A stretch of 64,000 nt of DNA from Straminergon stramineum (Eukaryota; Streptophyta; Bryopsida; Hypnales; Calliergonaceae): contig OY987266.1 in NCBI GenBank assembly GCA_963920665.1, forward strand, positions 17,923,001 through 17,987,000. Reading direction: 5' to 3'. The notes below the pieces were generated by a model. It saw only the letters and a list, made by a program, of their open reading frames with translations, was not told where the DNA came from and made no database searches. How positions within the stretch are numbered: the stretch's first letter is position 1; every line of letters starts with the position of its first letter. Positions 13,797 to 24,388 of this stretch are shown here, piece by piece. The position numbers and the translations under genes are program-made.

Positions 13797-14783
13797 CTCT
13801 CTCAATGCTCCAACTCTTCCCACTAACTCCAACCTTATGCAACTCACTGCAAGGCTTTGACCACAGCACAATAGAGCCTATAACCGTGCTACAGTAATGC
13901 CTTCAAGAGAAAGCCGAGAAAGCCCGGCCTGAGAGTGACAAAAGGTCACTGGAATAGCAGGTCAACCTAGAATTCTACTGCAGTCAATACCGGTAAGGTA
14001 AGTGGGCAAAATTGTAATGGTTGTGTACATTCAAGTTCTGAAATGTACACCTTTAGTACATTTTTTACCACAATGGGCTCACTTATCTTAATATAACGAT
14101 GGCTGAAGTCACATAGCTTCAAGAGATTTGATTAATTCATGAAAATTGAGCCTTAGCTATAAAATTTTGCCAACACTTTGTGATTTGAGTTACTAGTGGC
14201 AAGTCCCTCCACTTCTACTATGGTCATCTTTTCATAGACTTCTTTATCCTCTTTATGCAAAAAAAAAAATTGGTGACAAGCAATGTTCATAGATTTGGTT
14301 AAATTTAGCAAAACTTCTATCAAAAGAATGTTCTAGCTACAAATACAATTAGTAAATTCAAATTATTAACCCATTCACATGCTAATAGCATAGGAGCCAT
14401 AAAAATAGTCAATAGATGACCTTGTAGATTACTGTAGAGATGAAGAATGTACATATTGGACCATGAATTGGATCATTTTTAGCAAAGAAGTACCTTGGTA
14501 ACAAATCTCATCTTCTCAAAGATAATAGAATTTTTAATAGCTTTAGCAACTTATGAAAATTACATGTGGCATCAGTGGTGACAAGTGGAAGCAAAATCTT
14601 GGCCTTTTGACTTAGATTTGCTCACACTTTTTGTTTACACTAGTCTAGCTTTGTATTAGAAGTGTCTTCCAATAGCATAATTCAATTTTGCACACAACTT
14701 ACAAATACAATTTAACCTTCTAGTGTAGGAGTTCTGCTCATTAACCTTGTAAAGATGATGTGGACCTAAAAAGTTCAATGAAT
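13797..14783. other. XPB upstream flank and intergenic sequence
   Basis: The first 100-200 bases hold the 5' leader and promoter of the minus-strand XPB gene. No clear TATA box was identified. The rest is AT-rich with no gene. A small hairpin motif at 14042-14062 recurs at 46704-46724. Confidence 0.4.
14042..14062. repeat. Short hairpin motif, shared with 46704-46724
   Basis: AATGTACA, a five-base loop, then AGTACATT form an imperfect inverted repeat. A second copy with a perfect 8-bp stem lies at 46704-46724. In both copies 'ctga' precedes the hairpin and 'caatggg' follows within about 25 bases, so the similarity extends beyond the stem. Confidence 0.45.
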
Positions 14784-14788
14784 AACTT

Positions 14789-15910
14789 TGTCACGCCCCT
14801 TAGTGACACTTACCACCTTAAGCTCACTTTCCAAACATTTAACACCTCAATGCCACCAAGGTTCATGCTCTCCTAACACTGCACATGCCACGCACCCACA
14901 ATGTTAGGTTCCAACTCAAGTCACAGGGTTCCCCATTCCTCCGTGATTCCCAATCCTTTCCTTCCAATACTTAACTCTCACAAGACACCAGGCATGTCAT
15001 TTGATGACATGGGGCAGAACTTCCATTGATCTCCAAGCACTCAGTGAGACACTAGTCCCACCGGTGCTAATCGCCCTTGAATGGGACCCAACTCCCCGCT
15101 AGACCCAACTCCCCGCTAGACCCAACTCCCCGCTAGGCCCAACCCAACTCATTTCGGGACTCACCAAACGGGACTCACACCATGGCCTAGTGTGGAGCGG
15201 GACACCACCCAACCGGTATCAAGGAGTGCACAAGCACTCCATGGTAACACACAAGTGGTGGTGAGGCTCCAACACTAACCTCACCACCCGGGGCCACTTA
15301 GGCTCACTATGGCACCATCCGGGAGTGAGGAGGGAGACCACCCCTCCTCATAGTACTCTCTGCGGGATTCGGCAGCCCCCCCCCCTTGTATGTCAAAGGG
15401 GACTCCCAAACACCCTTTGGTTTTGGAAGACCACCCCGTTTCTCTCGATTCGCACTAGTTTGGGACTCCCGAACTTCCACCCGGTATAACTTTGCGGTCC
15501 GGGATCCAAATCGCACATGCGACCTCATTTTCGACATCTACGCGACGCGTAGATACCGATGGACTACTCACTTACTCCATTCGGACAAGTACTCGCAAAG
15601 TTATTGCCCTCCAAAGATTCGGGACACTCTCGGCGCGGCCGGGACACCCCCAACTTTGAACGCCCATAACTTTTGACTCGCAAGTCCAAATCACGCGTTC
15701 TTTGGACGGCTAGAAGCTTCTTCTCAAGACCTTTCCAAGCATGTATCACACGCCCCCAAATTCGTCCGGATCAGAGCGCTACATCGCTCTGATCGCTCAG
15801 GACTCCTAGTCCCCCTCACCTCATCTCTTGCAAGGCTTGGGGAGTCATCCCCAATGTCCCCCTTGCTCACCAAGGTGGCACGGGCATGCCTTGTGATGAG
15901 GGTCGTGACA
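14789..15910. mobile_element. Solo LTR, 1,122 bp, with 5-bp target-site duplication
   Basis: The block starts TGTCACG and ends CGTGACA, the TG..CA ends of an LTR, with a short terminal inverted repeat. It is flanked on both sides by AACTT (14784-14788 and 15911-15915), the 5-bp duplication expected from retroviral-type integration. No internal retrotransposon sequence or second LTR adjoins it, so it is a solo LTR left by recombination between LTRs. It is markedly more GC-rich than its surroundings. It contains three 17-bp repeats around 'actccccgctagaccca' near 15087-15140 and a poly-C run near 15376. The superfamily (Gypsy or Copia) cannot be decided from the LTR alone. Confidence 0.85.
15087..15140 (+). 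repeat. 17-bp tandem repeat inside the solo LTR
   Basis: Three consecutive units of 'caactccccgctagacc' type, the last changed to 'taggcc'. Short tandem repeats of this kind are common in the U3 part of plant LTRs. Confidence 0.8.
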
Positions 15911-15915
15911 AACTT

Positions 15916-17136
15916 CATTGTAATTGTAGAAACAAAAAAATACACCTATTGATCCAATAATCAAAGTATTTTGGTGATTGCCTTTATCATAGAAGGTTGC
16001 ATCCCTCTAGGGTTAATCCTAAATTGATGTTGTTTTAGTAATAGGTATTCAATCAAAAGTTATTTATTTTTTGAACCATTAGGTGCATTCCACATTTTGA
16101 TAGTATCCAAGATAGTAATCCGTAGGACACTTATTGCACTCAACACCCTTCCAAGGTTAATTGAAGACAATTGGTGTCCTTCAGATGATTTTAGGAGGTA
16201 TTGTAGGATGAAAATAATAATTTTTCATCCAATTTGGAAGGAAAGAAGCTACTTGAGTGTATTTTAAGTGAACAGTATATAAAATTTCTCCACTATTGTA
16301 TTAGTAATTTTTCAAAAGAAAAAAATGCTTAATCCATGGATCCCCCTTCTGTTGTATTTTAGCCACTTCTTGCTCTATACTTTTGATCTAAATTCTAGCT
16401 ATAAAAATGATATTTTTTGAATTTGTGCCCAATTCATTAAATGAAGTTTCTCCAATTGGAAAATTAGGAAAATTTGAAAATTTCCATATTTTATTGCAAT
16501 TTCTAATTAGGGCCTATAACCAACTTTCATTTATACAATGATGTTACACAATGTGGAATGGCAGTTACTACCTCTTCTAAGCACATTGTGATAGAATGTG
16601 CCAAAACAAAATTTTCAATCCAAAAAAAAAGGAATTCCGAAGGAGGTCCACATGGCAACATCTCATTCATCCTTAGAAGAGGTACAAAAGTCAATACTTC
16701 AGATTGTACATCTAGCAAAGTGAAACACATGAAATTTTTCATAGGACTAAAGATGTTGAAAATGGCAGTTATAAAATCATACAACATCAAAACTACTCAA
16801 ACATTTGTTTGCGGAGTTGTGTTGGGAACTACACTACGAAATTGTTGTGTAAGTGTGGATTTCCAAAAACTACCAGAATGTACTTAGGTGGAGCTACTGT
16901 TTCATGAGCATCCATTTGAAGTAAATCTGCTTTTGAAATAGCACCTTGCTCAGTGCCATTGATGACTATGATTGCCTTTGGATCACATTGCAAGTGTGTA
17001 GGAACATCATTTGTATCAAACGAATTACATGAATAAAAAAATATATAAACATATCTGGAAATAGTCAAACAACACACAATAAAGTCCAAGACAAAGAATT
17101 TGAAAATGAGAAGGCAAAGTGGCTTTAGAATAATAC
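15916..17136. other. Intergenic sequence with a dispersed repeat and possible pseudogene tail
   Basis: Bases 15916-16010 (around 'acacctattgatccaataat') resemble 54825-54905, so this is a dispersed repeat. Minus-strand frames around 16829-17136 continue from the pseudogene to the left and may include its C-terminal part. I could not place a reliable exon boundary there. Confidence 0.35.
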
Positions 17137-18153
17137 CTGAAATTACATAATCATGAACATCACCTTCTCGAGCCTCGTCCATCTCCACAGCCAAGCGTTG
17201 CCGGCCCAAGTCAACTAAACAGGAACCAGGGTTTGTGTGTTCAAAAAAGATCTAAGTTACATCATTCATTTCAATAGCTTGTGGATTGATCATGCACTTC
17301 CAGAGTGTTGAGGCTCTGTTGTACTCCATCCCACCTTGACAGATTGGCAAAACCCATGAAGCGGAGGGAATGTATTGTCCAAATTGTAGCATTAGGAGTG
17401 TGCCGGGAAGCATACTACCGAGTTGTTTTCGCATTTTGTATGTACAATATGTTGCAGCTCTCTTGATGAGGTTCGTGTAAGTTAGAACAATTCGGTTCTT
17501 TGCGAAAGGAGTACCGTGCTTGATGTACTCCTCAACTCCTTCAATTTGTTCAGCTGTCACGTTTCTTTGAATGCATTGAAAGTGGTCCTAGCCTTTGTCT
17601 TTGATTCAATAGCCAAGCATTCCAATAAAAGTGTGTAGCCCAATATTACGGAGGGCTTTTGTGAGAATGTGATGGCCCACTGGGGCATTTTTTACATCAT
17701 CCCATCTAAGATATTGTTTAATTTGTTTACTAACCATGGCTGCAGAAGACGTTAAAAGTCTGCACACCATTTGCATGTGTAGTCTGCTTAGACCACCACC
17801 TCTCTCAATTGAACAAAGGCCTAAGGTGCATGCTTTATCAAGAAATTCTTCAACCTTTTCAAGAAGCTTAGTAGAGATGTCAGCACTTCCAACTGAAATT
17901 GTCACACTGACATCCATTTCTTTTCGTTGCATTGAAGCACGTGTTCTACTGTTCTTGGAGTTTTTTTCAAAGCATTCTTTTTCAATGGTGGGTTTTTCGA
18001 AGGAGGCTTATTCTTTGCCTTTTGCTTTCCAGTAGAATTTCAATGAACATGTTCAGCACGAGCACTTTCTTGTGCTCTAGTGTTGGAGAATGGACACTCT
18101 TCAGTGTCTGTTGTTTTGCCTCTACGGGTTGTACCTTTAAGAATTTGAGACAT
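17137..18153 (-). pseudogene. Decayed ORF resembling a Replitron-type HUH endonuclease
   Basis: A minus-strand frame runs from about 17932 to at least 17137, broken by three in-frame stops: TGA at 17606-17608, TAG at 17588-17590 and TAG at 17252-17254. A second ATG frame from 18153 (starting MSQILKGTT) lies in another phase and has its own early TGA, so at least one frameshift separates them. The main frame shows a Glu-Arg-Gly-rich turn followed by LHMQ (His 17777-17779, Gln 17771-17773), matching the H-x-Q form of HUH motif II. About 55 residues later comes GY with IKDKG after the stop, resembling the catalytic motif III Y-x-x-K-x-x-G. The order and spacing fit Rep-like HUH nucleases. From memory of family features, Replitron proteins of green plants are the closest match. 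Element ends were not found. It may instead be an unrelated unknown gene. Confidence 0.45.
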
Positions 18154-19405
18154 GGGCGGCACTAGGATGCAATGCTGCAAGATAACAACAACATAGCTGC
18201 AATAGATTAACCACCTAGCACTAACATTGACATTGAAGAACTATACACCTATGTATCATCCAAAACAAGAACTACGTATTGCCAAAAATTAGAAGTTGAC
18301 CCAAGAAGCCATACAACAAGTAAAGACTAGAAAGAGAAAATTTTGAACATTGGACAGAAAGACTACCCTCTAAACTAACCTGAGCTAAACAAGTATTGAA
18401 TCTAGTGGAATTGAATTAAACCGAAGTGGGCAGCTCCAGTGGAAAACATCGCAACCTAGATTGCCAAGAAACATCGGCCCATATCCTCGTCAAAGCTTCA
18501 AAATGGAGGTGCAGCCCACCAATGGGGCTCAATAGAGCAACAACAAAGCTTAGTGGAGCAACAACAAAATTCACAAGTGAGAAAACTCAGGAAGAACAAT
18601 GTTTGAGGAAGGGCACCAAATCCTATCAAGAAATCAACGGACCTCATTTTTTACAAGGAAGGCCCAATATCAACGACTCTCAGGTGCTTCTGGTTTTTTC
18701 TTTAAGTAATCAACGGCCCCAAATGACCACCAATCACAAATTTGGGTCCACTCTCATCAATGGCTCCAAGGGGGGTTGTTTTTATTTTTTGAGTTCATCA
18801 ATGGTCCCTATTTTCTGATGGGCAAGGGGGGCATCATAGGGTTGTGTTGCCACTTTTGGGCACATTGTATGATATACATCTATAGCAAAAATTCAGATTT
18901 TTTGAGCATATTCTACATTGATATGAATTTTCACTTTTTCCTCAAGGAATTAATATTAATTCCAAAATTTCCCAAAAAAATTGGAAATTTTTGTGGACTA
19001 ATAGAAGACATGTGATTTCGTAACTAAAAACTAGAAACAAAAAATTTCATGGCAGTCAATGTGTTTCATTTATGTAAATTGGCAGTTCATATAAAATCAC
19101 TATAGTACTAAAACTCAATACAGATCTTCCGGTTCAAGGAATTTTCTTCTCTCTTATAGACTTATGATATAATGGTTTGCAAATTGGTCTTGAGGAGCCT
19201 TCTAGTGCTCTCAATTGAACATCAATTAGCTAATTCAATTGACTATGACTAATGCATAAAATCACATTGTCATAAACATCAATACATGATGGATGTGTGA
19301 TGTATAACTACCCAAAGATCATCAAAGGACAAAGATAGTCAAAATCAGCAAAGGTTTCAAGAAATTGAACTTGTGCTCCACAAATAATTGAGATTGCCAA
19401 ACTCA
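18154..19405. other. Intergenic sequence with a G-run repeat
   Basis: No gene recognised. The open frame at 18426-18818 has no family signature. Around 18690-18830 short G runs follow 'atcaatggct', as in the repeats near 42400 and 47330, suggesting a shared dispersed repeat. Confidence 0.35.
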
Positions 19406-20113
19406 TCACCAATAATCTTGACAAGAACACAAGCCATCTTTGAAGTTATGAAAGTGATTCAAATCTCTCACCACAATCTCTCTTTTAGTCATTTTGGAGA
19501 TCAATTTTATTGTTGTATGACAATATGAATACACCTGAAGGTTCTTATAAATACAAATTGGTTTACCACTAGGTGCGCAAATAAGTCAATAAACTATAGC
19601 CAACCTCCCACTATGAGAGCAGAGAGAGAACTCTTTATCACTCCCATTAATGCCTTGTAGCACAAGCCAGGTATTGGGAAGGTAACCTTCGGCCTTGATT
19701 TTCTTAGTCAATTTGCTAAGCTCTGTATATATTTCCATCGTTTCTGGGTGAGATGTATCCCCTTCAATAAAGGAATGAGTCTTGTTATCAACTTCGATCC
19801 AACTTTGATATGGATCCTTGTGTATACCTCTCTCCTACATCATAGTACACTCCCATGAAACCTTCTCCCACTTCTTAGTTGTAGCATATATGTTGGAAAG
19901 GAGCACGTAAGCAGAGGCACTATTGGGTTCTAACTTGAAACACTCTTGAGCCGCAAGTTCATCCAACTCCATGTTACCATAAGATATACAAGGACCAAGC
20001 AAGGCTCCCCAAATCGTTCCATTTAGTTCAACTGGCATAATATCAATCAAGAGCTTCGCTTCCTTCAGGTGCCCTGCCCGCCCAAGAATGTCCACCATGT
20101 AGGTCCAATGCAA
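19406..20113 (-). pseudogene. PPR-DYW gene fragment: end of PPR tract, E/E+ and DYW domains, decayed
   Basis: One minus-strand frame of 236 codons matches the C-terminal part of a plant PLS-class PPR RNA-editing factor. It starts in a MVDILGRAGHLKEA repeat, continues through the E motif (AYVLLSNIYA), the E+ region and the DYW domain, and ends in Asp-Tyr-Trp-stop at 19406-19414. Stops interrupt it at 19835-19837 (TAG) and 19586-19588 (TGA). The catalytic HSE of the DYW cytidine-deaminase fold reads HSG, and the first Cys of the usual CGDCH-type zinc motif is Tyr. The upstream PPR repeats are absent before about 20113. It is a truncated, dead copy. The frame is otherwise free of indels, so decay is moderate. 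Confidence 0.88.
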
Positions 20114-20753
20114 CTAGAATAACTCCCAAGGAGATTACTTAATGTATCCATAACAAACCATGTGTATTAAAGTGATTTTTTGATCCCCTGTATACTTTTT
20201 AATAAATAATAATTTCAACCTATAACTTGGAAATTTGTTTAATAGTCACTATAGGTTTCTATTGCCAAAAATTCCCAACTCAAATAACATATAAAATGAT
20301 TTCTAGAACAATAGGTTGAATAATGAACTAAAATGGTATGTTTTTTAACTCAAATATTTATAGAGAATACATTTTAGATGACCATTGCATCATTATTCAA
20401 GAAAAATGAACTTTCAATACAGTGTTATTTTTTGGAATTTTTTGTTTATTTTTTAGAAAAAAAGTCTCATATAAAATAGGGTGTGTGAAATTTATTTTCA
20501 GCTCTAAAGTGTATCTTTTTACTTCAAAAATTTGTAACTAATTATAATTATATAAAAAAAATACCAATAATTCACAACATAAACTTTCAAAGTAGAAAAT
20601 TCTAGTCATATTTTTTTTTTTTTTTTTTTTTAGTTAAATTTTAGAATATAATATAGGGAGTCTAAAATCTTAATACACGTAGTTCCCAATGGACACCCTA
20701 AGTGATCTCCCCAAGGAATAACTAGAATATGGGAACATGATCATTGCAAATCT
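20114..20753. other. AT-rich sequence upstream of the PPR fragment
   Basis: No PPR repeats continue here and no gene was recognised. A poly-T run lies near 20611-20632. Confidence 0.4.
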
Positions 20754-20835
20754 TGATGTTATTTTAGACATCGAAATGTTATTTCAAACGTTGAAATGTT
20801 ATTTTAGACATTTTGATGTCATTTCAAACATTGTA
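20754..20835 (+). repeat. Short tandem array, period about 25 bp, four units
   Basis: Alternating units of 'gatgttattttagacat' and 'aatgttatttcaaac' type repeat four times with substitutions. Confidence 0.7.
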
Positions 20836-23801
20836 CATTAAACACAATTCTTACTTTACATATCCTATATCAATTGTTTCACTTCCTACCACCCACTTGT
20901 ATAAAGGCCATCTCTTTTTCATCCATGATGCACATCCATTCATTTCTTTTTTTTGGCAAAGCATACCATGTGGCTACCTTTCCCCTAAATTTTTCACATA
21001 TGGTTAGCTTTTTATCATAGATTGTAGTAATTTTTACTAACTTACCCATAGTCAAAATGGGTCTACTTGTAAATGTGGTAGTTTTAAGTTTTTTGGGGTG
21101 TTTCAAAAAACATCATCATGTCCTTAGTCATGTCAAATAAAACATCAACGTCAATAATAATAGCAACTTAGTTTTACAATGATGTGCCAATGTTCTCCTC
21201 AACATCTACAAAAATCTACCTTTGTCAAGCCAGTTACCCTTTGGCATCGTCATATTTTGTCGGACATCATGCGTCAGTGGTCAAATACAACCAAAAACAT
21301 GGATTTTTTATAGTGTTTAACATGCACAATAACCTATCAATTATATTCATTGCTGACATTTTTGGACTCCACTCTTTACTCATCAATAGCTTTGAATATC
21401 ATAGTCAAATGGTTTCATTGCTTCACTTATATTTGATAAAAAAAGCACTACACTATATTGTCTTTACAATGTGATGTCAAAGACTCGCATTGGGACTAAC
21501 ATACCTCCAATGTGATTGAATGTAAATCTTCTCTCTAATAATAGTGGCAAAAATGGCATTGACAATAGTCCCCTTCAAAATGGGCCAAAGTAAACGGTAG
21601 CGGAAGCCAAAACAGAGAATGCTAACCTACAATGAGGATTCAAAAGGATGATTAGAAATGATCTTTTTGTCAAAGTAAGCTAGGCATCTATACCCTAAGT
21701 TTGGATTTTTTTGTTTTTTGTTTTTTTTTGGTACTTTGAGATTTCCTAGACTATGCGTCTGCTAGTTGTGTTCTTTAAACCATCAAAAAGCTTCTAGCAA
21801 GGAGGGATGCAAGGGCTTTGTTTCATGGCATTTGGACCTATTGTGTGAAAGTTATTGAATTTCAAAGTTTTTATGAATTAATGGCAATGGCACCGGGCAC
21901 ACTAGATCTATACCTCAAATGAGATTGTTTCTTTTGTTTTGTTTGATGGTAAAATAAGATCTCCAAAATCATGCATCCCTCATTTCGTTTTTGGTACTGT
22001 ACACTTTATTTCATGGCATTTGGATACACAACAAAAAATATATTGAATTTTAAAGTTTTTATGAATTAAAAAATTAGAAAATAAATTTTACTTTTATTTT
22101 GTTATGTTGTGGCAACATTATAGAGCATGCTAGTCCATACATTAAATTGGGCTATTTGTTTTGTTTATTACAATAAAATCTCTAGAACCATGCATCCTTT
22201 GGGGCACATTTGTAGTACGTTAGATAGTTCTCTATGAAGAGAGGTGCCTAGACTTTGTTTCGTAGTGTTTGGACTTATGGTGTGAAAGTTATGGATTCTT
22301 GAGTTATTTTGGATCTTAAATTATTTTATATTATGGATCTTTTGGGAAGGAGCATGATGAAAACTCATTCAACAACACAAAGCTACACTACTATGATTGA
22401 TTATGCATTATCTTCTTTGTTGTGTTCCTTAATCAATCAAACAATCTCATCAAGTCATTCCTCTCTATCACCATATCATCTCCAAACAGAGATCCTTCCT
22501 AATAAAAATAGGTTAATTTTCACATCCCCTTAAAAATCATCTTTGACATCCTCTATTATAGTTTCTTGTTGAATAATGGTATTAGAGCATCCTCAACCCC
22601 TTCACTAAACAAAGACACTAAAAAAGAAAGAGATAGCAATATTGTAGCTACTTAATGTTGTAGAACAAAGCTTTCAAAGGCCAATGCACTAAATAGGGTG
22701 TTTCAACTAAACCATGGAGACACTTTTTAGAACAATCAAGCAAATTTATTTGTTGAATCTTCTTGGAGATCGTGTGTCTTTATTCAAAGAACTTTTAGGA
22801 ATGGATTTTAGAACACTGAAAATTTGAAAAATATTCAATGTAGGGAAGAGCTATTTTTAGTGTTGTGAAATCCAATTATTTAGTAGCATCCCTATATTGG
22901 ATCAATAATTTGAGTTGTAATTGGAAAGCAACTAGAGATTTAGCATTTCATAGTCTAATCTAGCATCCTATTGATAGTACTCTTAGGACAGGCTTTCATG
23001 TAGACTCCGGGCCAATAAATCTCTCTAATCAGTTGTGGAATGGAAGTCCATTTTTAAAAAAATTCTCATTCCACCATTGATTGGGAGGCTTCACCATCTT
23101 AAGAAAGAGGTCCTCAGCATCAACAATACCATTTGTACAGTACCTTGTGAACCCACATGGGCTAAAGAAATATGCTAGTAGAGGCACTCATTACCAATAG
23201 CTACCTCATTGGCAATCAATAGGGTATTTGAAATTTAGAAGAAGTTAGGATTCATTTTGGTGATTCTTTGCAAATAGGAAAATTGGTTGTCATTGGTAGC
23301 ACTTTGTTTACCGAAGTACGATGACACATGTCCCTCATTTTGTGTGCCATAATCAACAACAAATCTATTACATTAAATACAAAGTGTCACAATTCATGTC
23401 ACTACTTATTGTCACAAATATGGTCACATTTTCATCATGGAGGAATATCATCTAGTTCTTTCATTTAATATTCGTGATGAAAATTTAGAGCATGACGAGT
23501 GAGAATTTTTTCTTGACGTGAGTGCAATGATTCATATATTCCAATTTGAAGTTGATAGTAAACTCAAAATGAGAAGTTTTGGAGGATTCTAGACACTGGA
23601 CATGGGTCAAACCAATTTTGGCTTTCAAAATTCATAGTAATTGCAATTCAAGCAATAAAATCACCAATTTTTTTGCAATCCCCATCATTTATATCTTTGC
23701 ACACACATACAAACATTTGCTTCTCCTTATAGTATTCCAGATCATGTCCACTTGTCTAGAATTGCTTAAGTGGTCGGTTATGGGTGCCTCCACCTTATGT
23801 A
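20836..23801. other. AT-rich intergenic sequence
   Basis: No gene recognised. Paired short matches ('ttgtttcatggcatttgga', near 21819 and again near 22010) indicate decayed repeat copies in tandem. Confidence 0.4.
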
Positions 23802-23880
23802 GATGAAATACGTGGATGAGAACAACGTGGATGGGATGAGAACAACGTGGATGGGATGAAAACGAACTTGGATGGATGAG
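23802..23880 (+). repeat. 21-bp minisatellite upstream of LIP1
   Basis: Three to four units of 'gatgagaacaacgtggatgg' type, about 500 bp upstream of the LIP1 start codon. It is the boundary between AT-rich repeat DNA and the more GC-balanced gene flank. Confidence 0.75.
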
Positions 23881-24388
23881 AAGCGAGGGTAAACTGGTGA
23901 AGTGACGGAGAACCGATTGTTCCTTGTGGCTCCCATGCGTCCCAACACTTCTGGCTCTCATGCCGATCGCCCTTGCGATCGCACTACGCCGGAGCAGGAT
24001 TTTGTTGCATCTGCCTGTGATCGCGTGACGCGCCTCCAAGCTGAATAATTCTCTCTTCTAGAACTTCAGTGATTCACAAAATTTCAAGAATTTCTTTCGA
24101 ATTTTTTTGAATTTTTCTACAATTTCCTAATGCTTGTCGCGAGAAATGTCGTGATCCTGCTATTACGGTAGGGTTGATTGGATCCACCTCATTAGTCAGG
24201 ACCGTTTTTCCTTCAAAGGTTTCTGTAAGTTTCAATTCTTTTCCGGCGTGATTGCGAGTTAGTGTCCCTGCGATTTTGGAAAGCAGTGTAAGCTTACAAT
24301 TCCTACAATTCGGGTTGCGGTGGGCGGTTCTAGTGAAGCGGAGTGGATGTGGTGAGTAGTTTTTGCGGTGTAAATCCATTAGTTGAAG

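Noticed and set aside
15386..15676. Open frame of 96 codons in the GC-rich block
   Set aside because: It lies wholly inside the solo LTR; LTRs do not normally encode protein and no family signature is present.
16558..16887. Plus-strand frame of 109 codons
   Set aside because: It is antisense to the decayed minus-strand frame region and has no recognisable motif.
17252..17560. A spliced intact gene joining 17560-17261 to 17214-17137
   Set aside because: The putative GT..AG pair leaves the exons out of phase, while the unspliced frame continues directly across one TAG. A pseudogene is simpler.
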